A stretch of 64,000 nt of DNA from Hydrangea macrophylla (taxonomy: Eukaryota; Streptophyta; Magnoliopsida; Cornales; Hydrangeaceae). Below, one piece after another: positions 10,775 through 21,805 of the stretch (the stretch's first letter is position 1; each line of letters begins with the position of its first letter). The stretch is taken from positions 30,935,850 through 30,999,849 of the forward strand of contig CM066991.1 in NCBI GenBank assembly GCA_033977485.1, written 5' to 3'. The notes under the pieces were generated by a model. That model did not search any database, was not told the DNA's origin, and worked only from the letters and a program-made list of their open reading frames with translations. The translations under genes were made by a program, and so were the position numbers.

Positions 10775-11723
10775 GAGTAATGATATGCTTTCCAAATCCT
10801 AATTCCAAATTATGTGGCAGTGGATCCAGTGAATTTTGATTAGATGATGTTGAAGTGGTCACGTCATTTTGAAAGGTGGTCCCACCAAGGCCGGCACTGA
10901 GTTATCGGAGGTCCTATGCGAGCTTTTTGAATGGTGCCCTCAATAAAATTAGTATTATCTAGCTTTCAGAATGTATCTAACTAGGCGTAAAGACAAAATA
11001 TGCCTTTGAAGTTTGGTCCTTGTCTCATTTAAGTCTTTGTAGTTTCAATTGCATCATTTTGGTCCTAGAGTTTTTTTAATAGAAACAATATGATCCAAAT
11101 ATCTCATTCTAATAGAAAATTTGATAGAATTCACCCACTGCTATGCATAATTACGCTGATAAACGGGTGATGAGATTAGTGGTGTTCTATTTTTACCCCT
11201 AAAAGGTATGATAGTGCATAGCATGTGAGTAAATTCTGTCAATTCTTCTCATAGAATTGGACATTTGAACCACCTTGCTTCTATTTAAAAACGTTAGGAA
11301 CCACATTAATGCAGTTGAAACTTCAAATACTAAAACGAGACATGCATCAAACTTAAATGGTATATTTTATAATTAAGCCTACCTAACAATTTTAAACTAC
11401 ACGCACACACTAAAAACAAATTAATAATAATTAGACGCCATAAAAGAAAGACAGGTGTTTAGCTAGATTGTCTTGACTGTTGGGACATGGACTAGGGTCT
11501 GTTTACTATAAGATAAAAAGTGTATGTAAGTTTAGGTACTTTTATAATTGGGCTTAATACTAGTGGTATAGTTGCAAATTTTTGTGAGCCCTAAAAATAA
11601 TTAATGAATTGGGGGCCCTAGCATTGGGCTTGGTGGCCTTTACCTAAGGTCGGACTTGGGTCTCACTGCCAAATCACTCAACATATGAATTTGAGATTAG
11701 AATTTAGAAAAATACCATTACTC
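10775..11723. mobile_element. GAGTAATG MITE, copy 3, split by a hAT-like element
   Basis: The left end GAGTAATGATATGCTTTCC at 10775 and the right end CATTACTC at 11716-11723 match the GAGTAATG family seen at 1900-2055 and 22341-22491. The two halves are separated by the 773-bp element at 10886-11658. Flanks TTTTTACAA and TTTCAACCA are only weakly similar, so the target duplication has decayed. Confidence 0.65.
10886..11658. mobile_element. hAT-like element with 8-bp TSD, nested in a MITE
   Basis: Flanks GGTCCCAC (10878-10885) and GGTCTCAC (11659-11666) are an 8-bp duplication with one change. The ends are CAAGGCCGGCACTGAG and, from the right, CAAGTCCGACCTTAGG. No transposase frame is present. 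Confidence 0.65.
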
Positions 11724-11972
11724 TTTCAACCATAACCAAATAAAGTCGGCTACAAATTTCTCTGTTACGCAAATACACAACTATTTAAAAATGCTGAACC
11801 AGAAAACCTGTTTGTGTGTGAGCCAAACAGCTTCTAACGTACCCTTTTCATCCAAATCAGAGACTGAAAGGTCTCGTTTTCCCACATGACACTTTCAAAA
11901 AAGGAATGCTTCTAGGAATTTTTAGAAAAGGAAAATTACACAGATGTATAGAATAAGTTCACATCAGAAGCT

Positions 11973-11980
11973 TATATATA
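11973..11980 (+). promoter_or_regulatory. Putative TATA box of the GH31 gene
   Basis: TTATATATAC lies about 90 bp upstream of the first in-frame ATG (12066), in a region with two imperfect copies of CTGTATTACATATATATA. A second TATATATA occurs at about 11991, so the exact core promoter is ambiguous. Confidence 0.4.
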
Positions 11981-12065
11981 CTGTATTACATATATATACT
12001 GTATTACATATGCATACATGCATGTATAGGACTCGGTGAACCATATACATAACTCCAAATATAAT

Positions 12066-15000
12066 ATGGCCACCATCAAAACCACCCAAAAACACCACAG
12101 ACACCTTAATAACCCCTTCCCTTCCACCCCAAAATCTCTCCCTCTCATTCAAGGGACTCTGATCATCAATACCGAAACAGTTCTTTCACACCAAATCTTT
12201 TGTATTGGAAAGGATTTTCAGTTAACTTGGGGGTCAAAAAATGGTGGGTCTCTCTCAATTTCTCATCAATCTGATCCAAACAGACCCATATGGTCCACCA
12301 TTCAACGTGAACCCTTTGTCTCTGCAGCTTTGGCTGAAACAGAGGTTGAAGAAAGCAGAGGATCATTTGCTTTCAAAGATAGAAATGTTCACTTTGTATG
12401 TAATCATCAGACAGTTGAAGAAATAAGGGTCATCAATCAATCTGATTATAATTTAGAGGCCAAAGATCATGAATTTCCATCCGGGTTTGTGGGATTTGAT
12501 CAGAAATTGGAATTACAGAAAACCCAATTCCCAATTTTGCTAATATCTGGAAAGATTTTCAATGTGAAGAGAAGGAAACGGAAAATTCAAAACTCTGAAT
12601 TTCAAGAGAATTTACAGTTGCTGGAAAAAGAGACTTCCATAACTGCAAAGTACTGGGTTTTGTTTGATCAGAAAAGCAGTAACCAAATTGGGTTCCAAGT
12701 AAAGCTAGGAAAACCCAGTTTTGAATTCCACAAAAGAGTTTCCCCAAGAACTTATGGAGTTTATACGGGATTCTCAAGAAAGCTAAGGCGAATTCGGAGA
12801 CGTCGAGTTGGGTTATTTGGCTTCTTATCAAGGCAAAGAGGGTTAGTCACAGTTTCATCATCAGATGAAGAAAATGTAGCATTGAATGCATCAGAGTGTA
12901 GAGATTTCAATAGGGTATGTCTTACATATTCGAGTGAAGAAAATGAGAGATTCTATGGTTTTGGAGAGCAGTTCTCTCACATGAATTTCAAAGGCAAAAG
13001 GGTTCCCATTTTTGTTCAAGAACAAGGGATTGGAAGAGGAGATCAACCAGTAACTTTTGCAGCTAATTTGATTAGCTACAGGTACATTAAATTCCAGCTC
13101 TTCAGTCATACAATCACTAATAGCATGTCCGGTTGTCACTGGAATTTGAATGTCCTAATTCATAATTTGTGTATTGTTTAAGCTATATATCATGATTACA
13201 TATTTACATTCATTAGATAAATAAGAGATTTCATGATTTAAGAATCCTTTTTTAAACGAGTACAATTTTTCTAAATTTAACAATTTACATATATGATTGC
13301 ATTCATAAGGACACCCAAACGGGCCTTAATTATCATAATTTACTAGTCTTGGAAGTACTAAGAAAGAGGTTTTCTAGTGCAGGGCTGGTGGTGATTGGAG
13401 TACGACTTACGCTCCCTCACCATTCTATATGACATCAAAGATGAGGTCTCTTTACCTTGAAGGATACAATTACTCGGTTTTTGATTTAACAAGACATGAC
13501 AGAGTTCAGATACAGGTAATGTTTGGTAGTCATTGCTGTTTTACTCATCGCGACGATTTCCGGTTCAGATATTTGGCACCAACAATAGAAGTCTTGATTG
13601 TATATGATTAACATTGATAATATTTGAGAAGGAGGAGCAAAAAGGCGTGCTTTTGTACACAAGAAGCTTAAATAAATAAAACGAAAACAAGAGAATGTTG
13701 ATTGGACAGTGTAAATTTGGTTTGTACATAAAGAGGATGTTGCAGAGGAAAAGAATTAAGTAATAGAATTCTCTCTCCCAGTGCTAGTAGTACTATTGTG
13801 GCTCATTTAAACAGCATTTATACAGCGTATCATTTTCTGTTGTTTGGGTAAATTGCAGTTGCTCGGAGATTCCATTCAAGGTAGGATATTGTATGGGAAT
13901 TCACCTTCCGAGTTCATTGAAGAGTTTACTGAAGCTATCGGGAGACAACCGGAGCTTCCTGAGTGGATTATTTCTGGGGCCGTGGTTGGAATGCAGGGTG
14001 GCACGGATTTTGTACGCGATATTTGGGATAAACTTCAAACACATGATGCTCCCATTTCGGCCTTTTGGTTGCAAGTAATACATTTTCCGATGTAGATACA
14101 TATTTTGTTTAGATTATAATCCGATATTAGGGTTCGAATATGGAAACAGCCTCTTTGCTTGCAGGGGTAAGGCTGCGTACATCTCACCCTCCCCAGACCC
14201 CGTAATGGCAGGAGCCCCGTGCACTGAACTGCCCTTTTTTTTACTCAATATATAAGATCATGGGGCTACTCCACCTATTGCCAATTGGTTTTTGGTTGGA
14301 TCCTCCAATTCAATGACATTAGTACATTACTATTCTCCCTTTGATTTTATTTCAACAGAGATTTTGTAGTCAATTTGCTCCTCTCTAAAGTTCCAAAATT
14401 TTGGAGATTTCTTAAACTTCAACACAAAGAACTGATGCACTATCTTTTAAGGTTCTGTTTCATTCATGGTCTTTGCGTGGAAAAGGAGAATAAAACACGC
14501 AGTAAACAACTTTCTATTGTTTGTTTAATAGAGAAATCGGTGAGGAAAACAAGAAGGAAAAGAAAATAGATTCATTGAAGTATTTTATAAAGTTTGAATT
14601 TTGTGAGCTATTTCCCTTCCTCTTTTCTTGATTTTCTATCATATTCTAAATTCTCTTTACTCTAATGTTATTTAAGAATGAAGAAAAGCACTAGGGAAAT
14701 AGTGATTCTTCTCGTTTCCATTTGCTTTAATGTCTCCTTCTCTAAATCCGCTAACAAAAAGGAGCCTAAACAAATTACCATGTAACAGTTGATATTTTAA
14801 ATCTGCCTAGATGCACGTGTAAAATGGAAGGAGAACAAGAGAAGACCAAAAAAAAACAAACGATTTGAAACCTATATGCACAAATTTCATCGTGCAGCTT
14901 ATGTTGTGCAGGATTGGGTGGGGCAGAGGAAGACAGTAATCGGATCACAACTTTGGTGGAATTGGGAAGTGGATGAAGAACGTTACTGGGGATGGCGGCA

Positions 15001-18000
15001 ACTAATCAAAGATCTTAGTGCTCGGCATATTAAAGTGATGACATATTGCAATCCATGTCTGGCTCCGGTGCTTATCTTTACTCTACTGACACCGCCCCTT
15101 TACAGTTTTGTTTAGTGTAATTGTTAGAGTTTCATAGTTTTCACCGTATCAGCATTCAAACTCGCTTTTATAAAGGGCAATGCTGTCATTCTGCTGGTAA
15201 AATGTGGCTTGAATTGTAAATTCATTAAAAAAAAGTTCTTTTCATTATAGCTAACTGATGGCAGTGCATACAGCACATGAACTCCGGAAGCATATCGGGT
15301 GCGTTTGTGTCTAGGCGTAGGATCTCTCTAACCTCCAAATCTATGTATCACTCACACTTCAATTGGGCACCGTGTCCGTGTTTGACACATGTCGGGCACT
15401 TGGAAAGGCGTGTTCCTTTTTCACATCAGACAGGCGGATTACACGGCCAGACAGTAGAGTGGACATGGCATGGTGGCTCCTTTTAAAATATTTCTACAAT
15501 TTTGAGGCAAGAGTCTAAATATAACAAAACAATAGATAAGCAATTGGTTTATTTGAAAATTTAGGAAATGGGAGTGGACATGAACATGGCATATTGTATA
15601 GTTAACAAATATAATATCTATTTTGTATACCAGCGTAGTCTATATTCCATGCTTTTAAGATTTCCCGTGTTGCCGTGTCAGTATTCTAAATTTTTAAGAT
15701 TTATTGTATCCATATCGTGTTATATTTGTATCCATGTTACATAGCTCCAAATCGTAGGAACTATGGACTCGCTTTGACATGTGTTCAAAAGTTGGATACT
15801 AGTATATGGACACATCCTAAACATAATAAAATAGCACTTCTATTTTTTTATAATATTCATTATTAGAATCTAATTAAGGGGTTTATATGAAAAGTTCGAT
15901 ACCCTTCTTTCCTCTCGATTTTGTTCTTCTCACTACTTTTTCAACCTCAGATATGAAGGATTCGAGTATCCGATTTAGGGAAGGGGTCGGAACCCATATA
16001 TTGTTCCCAATACCCGTGTCATATTCGATTGACTGGGCCATTTCAGGGAACTAAGAGTGTCAAAGTAACGTAATTGAGTATATTGACCGTATTTCTTTCA
16101 CTTACTACAACAGATGGATGACAAGCCAGACAGAAGGAGAAACCTCTATGAGGAGGCGAAGAAATTGGACATCCTAGTGAAAGACACAAGTGGAGGACTA
16201 TACATGGTTCCCAATACAGCTTTTGATGTGGGAATGTTGGATTTGACTCACCCACTCACTTCCAATTGGTTCAAGCAAATATTGCAAGAAATGGTAGACG
16301 ACGGAGTCAGGGGATGGATGGCTGATTTTGGAGAAGGCCTTCCTGTTGATGCCTGTCTCTATTCAGGTCTGATTTTGATCTTCTCCATTCTCCAATATTT
16401 GCTCAATATGTAAAAATTTTGGAAGGAAATTATCCAAAGAGGCCTAAAATGGGGGACTTTCAATCACTAGGAGGAGGTTAAATATCAACGAGTGTATTGC
16501 TGCTCATAGCTTGACATGTTATAGCAGCTGTATATATAGTTTTTGTTTTTCGGTGATATGTGCAAATTTACAAGGATAGTGTCCGGTTTTTGGAATTTTC
16601 GGGATTTGACTGGAGGCGGCACAAATATATATATATACACACAAGCAAATGGTACTCCCACAGATAGTACATATCCACATCTGTGTGTCTGCACGGGCTG
16701 TGTGTGTGTATGGGTTCTCTCAACTGTGTGTGTTTTTGTTTCTCAAAAATGTTGGGTGTGCACAAGTATCGGAGGTGTAAAAGGGCATCTTTCCTAAGGC
16801 TCCCCTTGGTTTGTAGATATAGAGGAGGAAAGGAATAGGAAAAGGAAAAGGAAATGGGAAAGAAAACTATTTTCCTAGTGTTTCTCCGTGCTTAAATAAC
16901 ATTAGCAATTAAAACTTACCATATTTGGTAGTAACTCTAGAAAATAGGAAGGGAAGTGACTCACTAATTTCAGAAATTCTTAATTTACATTCTCACTATT
17001 TTCTTTTCATTGCTATTTTCCTCATTCACCAAACAAAGAGAAGTGTTTTGCTCTGTGTTTTCTTTTCCTTCCCTTAGCTAAATCCGTGGATCAAATAGAG
17101 CCCAATAATTATTGATGAAAGAATTTCAAATTCACAAAACTTATCTGCATGACTTAGGTGAAGATCCTATCTCAGCTCACAACAGATACCCAGAGTTATG
17201 GGCCAAAATAAACCGGGAATTTGTGGAAGAATGGAAAAGCACGCGTTTGGGGAAGGAAAGGGAAGACCCAAACGAGGCCTTGGTTTTCTTCATGAGGGCT
17301 GGTTTCAGGAATAGTCCCAAATGGGGAATGCTATTCTGGGAAGGGGACCAAATGGTGAGCTGGCAGGTTAACGATGGGATTAAGAGTGCTGTTGTTGGCT
17401 TATTGAGCAGTGGACTTTCTGGGTATGCTTTTAATCACAGTGATATTGGAGGCTATTGTGCAGTAAACTTACCTTTTCTCAAGTATCGGAGAAGTGAAGA
17501 ATTGCTGCTGCGATGGATGGAACTAAGCACGTTCACCACGGTTTTCCGCACCCATGAGGTAAGTTATATAGCCTCCCAGCTGCAAGATACAAGTAATTCG
17601 CATATTACATCCATGTATCGTTATATATATTCACCAACTTGGCATTATAAACAGTTGAAGCAACTTTTAGATGACTTATAAGGTTGCAGTAATAATTCCT
17701 ATTGGATTGATTTACTTGTTCTCTTCTTGGCTTCAGAAGGAGAGTACTGTCATATAATGATATAACAATGAGAGTAGAGTCTACACTTTCGACTTTGTCG
17801 AATTGGAGCATCTAACCCAAAACCAATTGTCCATGGATAGAGTAGTCTCTTGAACTTATATATTGAATAGCAAGGCAATAAGTCCCTGACGTGGGACAAT
17901 CTCAACATGCCCCTGCACGTGTGGCATGACTGAGAGCCAAACACGTGGATTACTGAGATAGGGTGACGTGGAGCACACGTGGGCAAATTGGGCCCAACAA

Positions 18001-20052
18001 TAACCTGCTCTGATACCATGTTGAATTGGAGCATCCAACCCAAAACCAATTGAGTAGCTCCTTGAACTTATATATTGAGCAGCAAGGTTATAAAGTCCCC
18101 ATTGTGGGACAATCTCAACAGACATCCAATATGACCCCTTTTCAATTACCTATGACAACAGAATATTCATGTTTTTTCCAGTAGATATGAATATTGGTTG
18201 TTTATGTACAAATACAACTTAAAATCTCCAAAGAAAAGTGATATATAGACTTGTCGTTGTGAGTTATTCTTCCAAGAAGCTGCCAAAAGAATGGAAGTAA
18301 TTTTATACTTTGGGCTCTGCTTAGTTCATGAGTTTAGTGAGGGGAGGAAAAGAAAACACCAGGCAAAACAATTTTCACTTTTTGATTCATGTAGAAAACA
18401 ATGACAAAAATAGGAAGAAAATATATTTAGGCGCAAAATAAATTAAAGGTTTTGATATTTGCGAGTCATTTTCCTTCTTTTCTTGAGTTCTACTCCCTCC
18501 GTCCCATATTAAGAGTCATTGATTCCATATTTGGTTGTCCCATATTAAGAGTCCATCTTAAGAAGTCAATGTACTTGTATTTGTAAATTTCCAATTCTAC
18601 CCTTGTGTGATGGCTTGGCGCCTAATTAGAGTGTTTCCATCCTTTGTGAACACTTTGGAAACCACCTTTTTTTCACAGGAGAGTTTGGTGCCTATGTTTC
18701 CATCTTTTGTTATGCTTGTCAGAAGGGTCAAAAAGGAAAGTTCAACACAATTATTGTACTAAACCATTTTCCCTTAAAAAGTTGGAAATCCCAAAAGGGA
18801 CTCTTAAAATGTGACAGAGGAGTATATTTTTAATTTTTTTTGATTCTAATGTTACTTGAGCATGAATGAAAACACTTGGGAAATAGTTTTCCTGATTGTT
18901 GCCCTTTCCTTTTTATTTGCTTCTTGAAAACCACAAACCAAACAGACCTTAAGAAACATTCTTTTTCGTTTTAAAGTTCTGATGATAATTTACATTTTTT
19001 CAACCAGGGAAACAAGCCATCCTGCAATAGCCAGTTCTACTCAAATGACAAGACCTTATCACACTTTGCACGGTTAGCTAAAGTGTACAAAGCTTGGAAG
19101 TTCTACAGGATCCAACTTGTTAAGGTAACACCAGAACTTCATTATTTTCACAAGAATTTGAAGCCAATAATCACACGTAGTATGGAGCCTGCTAGTGGCA
19201 AAATTTTCCAAGGGGTATTTTGGTATTTTTCACACTTGTAAACACTAGCATTACTTTCATGTTATTTAAAGGGTGGTTTTTGATGTACTCCGTCATTTCT
19301 TTATTCTGTCTTAAGAGCATAGTGAAAACTTAGAATCGCCATGGACGTAGCCCTGGTTTTGAGTGAAAGATGTAGGGGTTGTGTGGGAAGACATAAAATC
19401 GAATTTATGGTTCACAAGTGAATGCATTTTAAAATTCAAGTGCTTGATGAATGTCCATTTATTGCACAGGTGTCCATGACCAGTCTAATATCTTTCTTAA
19501 AATTGGTTCTTTGATAAACCAAAATAGCCTTGGGTCTCCTAAAAACCAGGTAGAAAGTGAGACTGGGAGTGAACCAAATCCTATTTTAAGCATTCCCGAA
19601 CGACCAGAAATATGGTGTTTATTGTGTGAATTCTATTTCGTTTTTTCGTTTCTAAAAAAAAGACGGGATACGGGTTGCACTTAAGCGTCTGACAATGTCT
19701 CGTTCTTTTCAAACAGGAAGCTTCCCAGAAAGGTTTGCCTGTTTGTCGCCACCTATTTCTTCAATACCCACACGATGAACAGGTACATAGATTAACTTAC
19801 GAGCAATTTCTCGTTGGCACGGAAATCCTAGTGGTACCAGTTCTCGACAAGGGGAAAAATAATGTGAAGGCCTATTTTCCACTGGGAGAAAGCTGCTCCT
19901 GGAAACTAATTTGGACAGGAAAACTATATTCAAAACAAGGTTCCGAAGTTTGGGTAGAAGCTCCGATTGGCTATCCCGCCATATTTGTCAAGGATGGCTC
20001 TACTGTTGGAGAGACATTCCTGAAAAATCTAAGAGAACACGATCTGCTGTAA
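12066..20052 (+). CDS. Glycoside hydrolase family 31 enzyme, alpha-glucosidase/sulfoquinovosidase (YihQ)-like; 8 exons
   Basis: Exons join in frame at 12066-13081, 13383-13515, 13859-14074, 14912-15067, 16114-16366, 17158-17558, 19008-19124 and 19717-20052 (2,628 nt, 875 codons plus stop), all with GT-AG introns. The start ATG has A at -3 and G at +4; the frame extends upstream only from a GTG. The N-terminal third is a GH31 beta-sandwich region (residues about 1-340), with GGDWSTTYAPSPFYMTSK and ILYGNSPSEFIEEFTE following. The TIM-barrel has DWVGQRKTVIGSQLWWNW (from D456), GWMADFGE with the expected nucleophile D578, FWEGDQMVSW with the expected acid/base D655, and NHSDIGGY near D687. The family cleaves alpha-glycosides with retention. 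The nearest characterised relative by motif is bacterial YihQ, which releases sulfoquinovose from sulfolipid glycosides; substrate here is inferred. No signal peptide is evident, suggesting a cytosolic enzyme. No frameshift or internal stop is seen. Confidence 0.93.
13082..13858 (+). other. Introns 1 and 2 of the GH31 gene
   Basis: Intron 1 is 13082-13382 (GTACAT...GCAG) and intron 2 is 13516-13858 (GTAATG...GCAG), separated by the 133-nt exon 2. Neither holds a recognisable element. Open frames that read across the exon borders stop inside these introns. Confidence 0.8.
14129..14242 (+). mobile_element. 5'-truncated Au-like SINE in intron 3
   Basis: The sequence has GGTTCGAATATGGAAACAGCCTCTTTGC (B box and body), GGGGTAAGGCTGCGTACATC, CCCCAGACCCCGTAATGGC and GGAGCCCCGTGCACTGAACTGCCC followed by a T-run. 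This is the characteristic 3' two thirds of the plant Au SINE family, in the sense orientation of the host gene. The A-box part is missing. The rest of intron 3 (14075-14911) is AT-rich with no gene. Confidence 0.75.
15068..16113 (+). other. Intron 4 of the GH31 gene with an unclassified repeat-like stretch
   Basis: The intron starts GTGCTT and ends CAACAG. The part 15260-16030 contains motifs such as GTGTCCGTGTTTGACACATG and GAGTATCCGATTTAGGG that look like an old dispersed repeat, but no ends or coding domains are identifiable. The frame at 15277-15486 has no supporting feature. Confidence 0.5.
16367..17157 (+). other. Intron 5 of the GH31 gene
   Basis: The intron starts GTCTGA and ends TTAG. 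It contains a (TA)n/(CA)n tract at 16624-16645 and a GGAAAAGG-rich to CTTTTCC-rich arrangement (16800-17110) that begins TTGGTTTG and ends AAATAGAGCCCAA. This resembles the MITE at 18302-18960 and relatives at about 14440-14770 and 23170-23310. The frames on both strands near 16500-16800 are low-complexity. Confidence 0.45.
17796..18120 (-). mobile_element. TRIM (terminal-repeat retrotransposon in miniature) in intron 6
   Basis: Read on the minus strand, a 102-bp direct repeat (18019-18120) starts TGTTGAGATTGTCCCAC and ends CCAATTCAACA. It is followed immediately by TGGTATCAGAGCAGG (18004-18018), a primer-binding site matching initiator methionine tRNA. A second 112-bp repeat closes the element at 17796-17907. 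Only about 96 bp lie between the repeats, so there is no coding capacity. Flanks GACTT and GACAT are a near-perfect 5-bp duplication. It depends on other retrotransposons for movement. Confidence 0.88.
18004..18018 (-). promoter_or_regulatory. Primer-binding site of the TRIM
   Basis: TGGTATCAGAGCAGG on the minus strand is directly adjacent to the 5' terminal repeat and complementary to the 3' end of the initiator methionine tRNA. Confidence 0.8.
18302..18960. mobile_element. MITE with GGGYCTGYTTRGTT ends in intron 6, interrupted by Stowaway
   Basis: The left end GGGCTCTGCTTAGTTCATGAG and the right end, in reverse complement GGTCTGTTTGGTTTGTGG, form an inverted repeat around purine-rich (left) and pyrimidine-rich (right) arms. 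The Stowaway at 18493-18822 lies inside. The target duplication is not resolved. Similar arm sequences occur in introns 3 and 5 and near 23170-23310. Confidence 0.5.
18493..18822. mobile_element. Stowaway-like MITE (Tc1/mariner), TA TSD
   Basis: The ends are CTCCCTCCGTCCCATATTAAGAGTC on the left and, from the right, CTCCTCTGTCACATTTTAAGAGTCC. TA dinucleotides flank both ends (18491-18492, 18823-18824). CTCCCTCCGTYCC is the Stowaway terminal signature. Confidence 0.85.
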
Positions 20053-20572
20053 AGCAGTTGCCTCAAAGATGGCTATTGTTACATACATACATACATATAT
20101 ATATATACATGTGGGTCTGTAATTCTTTTGTATTCTAGACTTTCTAGTAGCTGAAGGAATGAAGGATGGCATTCCTCATGCTGAAAACAGTTGACTTGTA
20201 CATGTAGATAATGTGATTCATTATTTCTTTGGTGATTATACCAAAATTCTTATACAAGCTCAAGAATGTGTTTAGTAAAATTTCCAACCACAAAAGGGAA
20301 GAGAAATGCCGAAATTCTTATATAAGTTCAAGAATGTGTTTACTTAAATTCCAACCACAAAAGAGAGAGAGAAATGAAGATTGGTAAGATTTAGATTTGA
20401 TTTAACCAAGTAAATGAAATTGAAACTCTTACAATGGTAAGTCTTTTTATAGAGGCTCTTACTCTTAACTCTTAACATCTTACAAAATCATAGGCTTGGG
20501 CCGCTACGCAGATCATACATATAAATCCGATTCAATTTCCATAGTTCTTGCATGCTTAATAACATTAAAAAC
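20053..20572. other. 3' UTR and downstream flank of the GH31 gene
   Basis: A (CATA)n/(TA)n microsatellite lies at 20082-20108. An imperfect tandem duplication follows: AATTCTTATACAAGCTCAAGAATGTGTTTA (20247) and a second version at about 20314. No clear AATAAA polyadenylation signal is visible; the mRNA end is not assigned. Confidence 0.5.
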
Positions 20573-21596
20573 TAGGGTAAATTACACAAACCTCCCCTGA
20601 GGTTTGCCTTAATTACACGGATCTCCCCTGAGATTTCGAAAATTACACGGACTTCCCTCGAGGTTTGTAATTAGGTAACAAAACGCCCCCTCCCCTAACG
20701 GTCCGTTGGTTTTTTTACATTAGCCCCCCCTGAAAATTACAATTAGCCCCCCGTAATATTATAAAATTATCACACTAAGCCCCGTTTCTCTTATATTTTT
20801 GTGCTAATTATAAAATCCCTCCTCCCTCCTATGTTTTTGGGTTATTTTTTTTAGCATTAATTTATATCTACACAAAATGCATATAAATTGGTCCAAAATT
20901 TTTTTTTTTCCCGAACAAACCTTTGTCAAGCCCCCCTATATTAATTTTTTAGATCCGCCCCTGCCCCTATGTTTCAAAAAGATATCCTTTAACCCACCTA
21001 TGTGAGGCCAATTTTGGGGTTAAAGGATATCATTGCTCCCTTAAAGAGAGTTAACCGCAAAATTAACATCACAAAAGGGGTTAAGTGTTTATATTTTTAA
21101 CCAATTTAGAATTTTCGTCAGTTTTGAGTGAAATCATAACAGTTCCATTTTCGTCCACAATCACAGGGGTAAGTGTCCACTTTTGAAGCATAAGAGCATG
21201 AGCGGATCTAGAAAATTAATACAGGGGGACTTGACAGAGGTTTGTTCGGAGAAAAAAAAAAATTTGGACCTATTTATATGTATTTGGTGTAGATATAAAT
21301 TAATGCTAAAAAAATTAACCCCAAAACATAGGAGGGAGGAGGGATTTTATAATTAGCACAAAGATATAAGAGAAATGGGGCTTAGTATGACAAATTTATA
21401 ATATTAGGGGGGGCTAATTGTAATTTTCAGGGGGGGGGGGGGGGGGGGGGTTAATATAAAAAAAACTAACGGACTGTTAGGGGAGGGTTACCTAATTACA
21501 AACCTCGAGAGAGGTCCGTGTAATTTTCGAAACCTCAGGGGAGGTCTGTGTAATTAAGGCAAACCTCAGGGGAAGTTTGTGTAATTTACCCTAAAA
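20573..21596. mobile_element. 1-kb inverted-repeat transposon with 9-bp TSD (Mutator-like)
   Basis: The 9-bp repeat ATTAAAAAC lies at 20564-20572 and 21597-21605. The left arm starts TAGGGTAAATTACACAAACC and continues CTCCCCTGAGGTTTGCC; the right arm is its inverted counterpart, ending GGTTTGTGTAATTTACCCTA. The arms extend about 380 bp, including AAAATCCCTCCTCCCTCCTATG and its complement. The loop (20960-21190) carries a smaller AAGATATCCTTTAACCC inverted pair. The right arm has a G-run of about 20 at 21431-21450 where the left arm has only 7-8 C. A related arm fragment lies near 24612-24725. Confidence 0.75.
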
Positions 21597-21805
21597 ATTA
21601 AAAACCACCATGGTGGTAGCCCAGTTGGGACGGGGCTCACATTTCTTACCCCAAGGTCAGGAGTTCAAATCCTGACGTAAGTTAAAAGCGCTTACGTGAG
21701 TAAAGCCTGAGTTTTCTATGGTCTATGAATAGGCTCCTGGCCCATTGGTCGCTTTGGTGGGGGTGTGGTGACGGCTCGCCTACACAGGCAGTAGCTTTGG
21801 CTCAA

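Noticed and set aside
12036..12065. N-terminal extension of the GH31 protein starting at 12036
   Set aside because: The codon at 12036 is GTG; the first in-frame ATG with a good context is at 12066.
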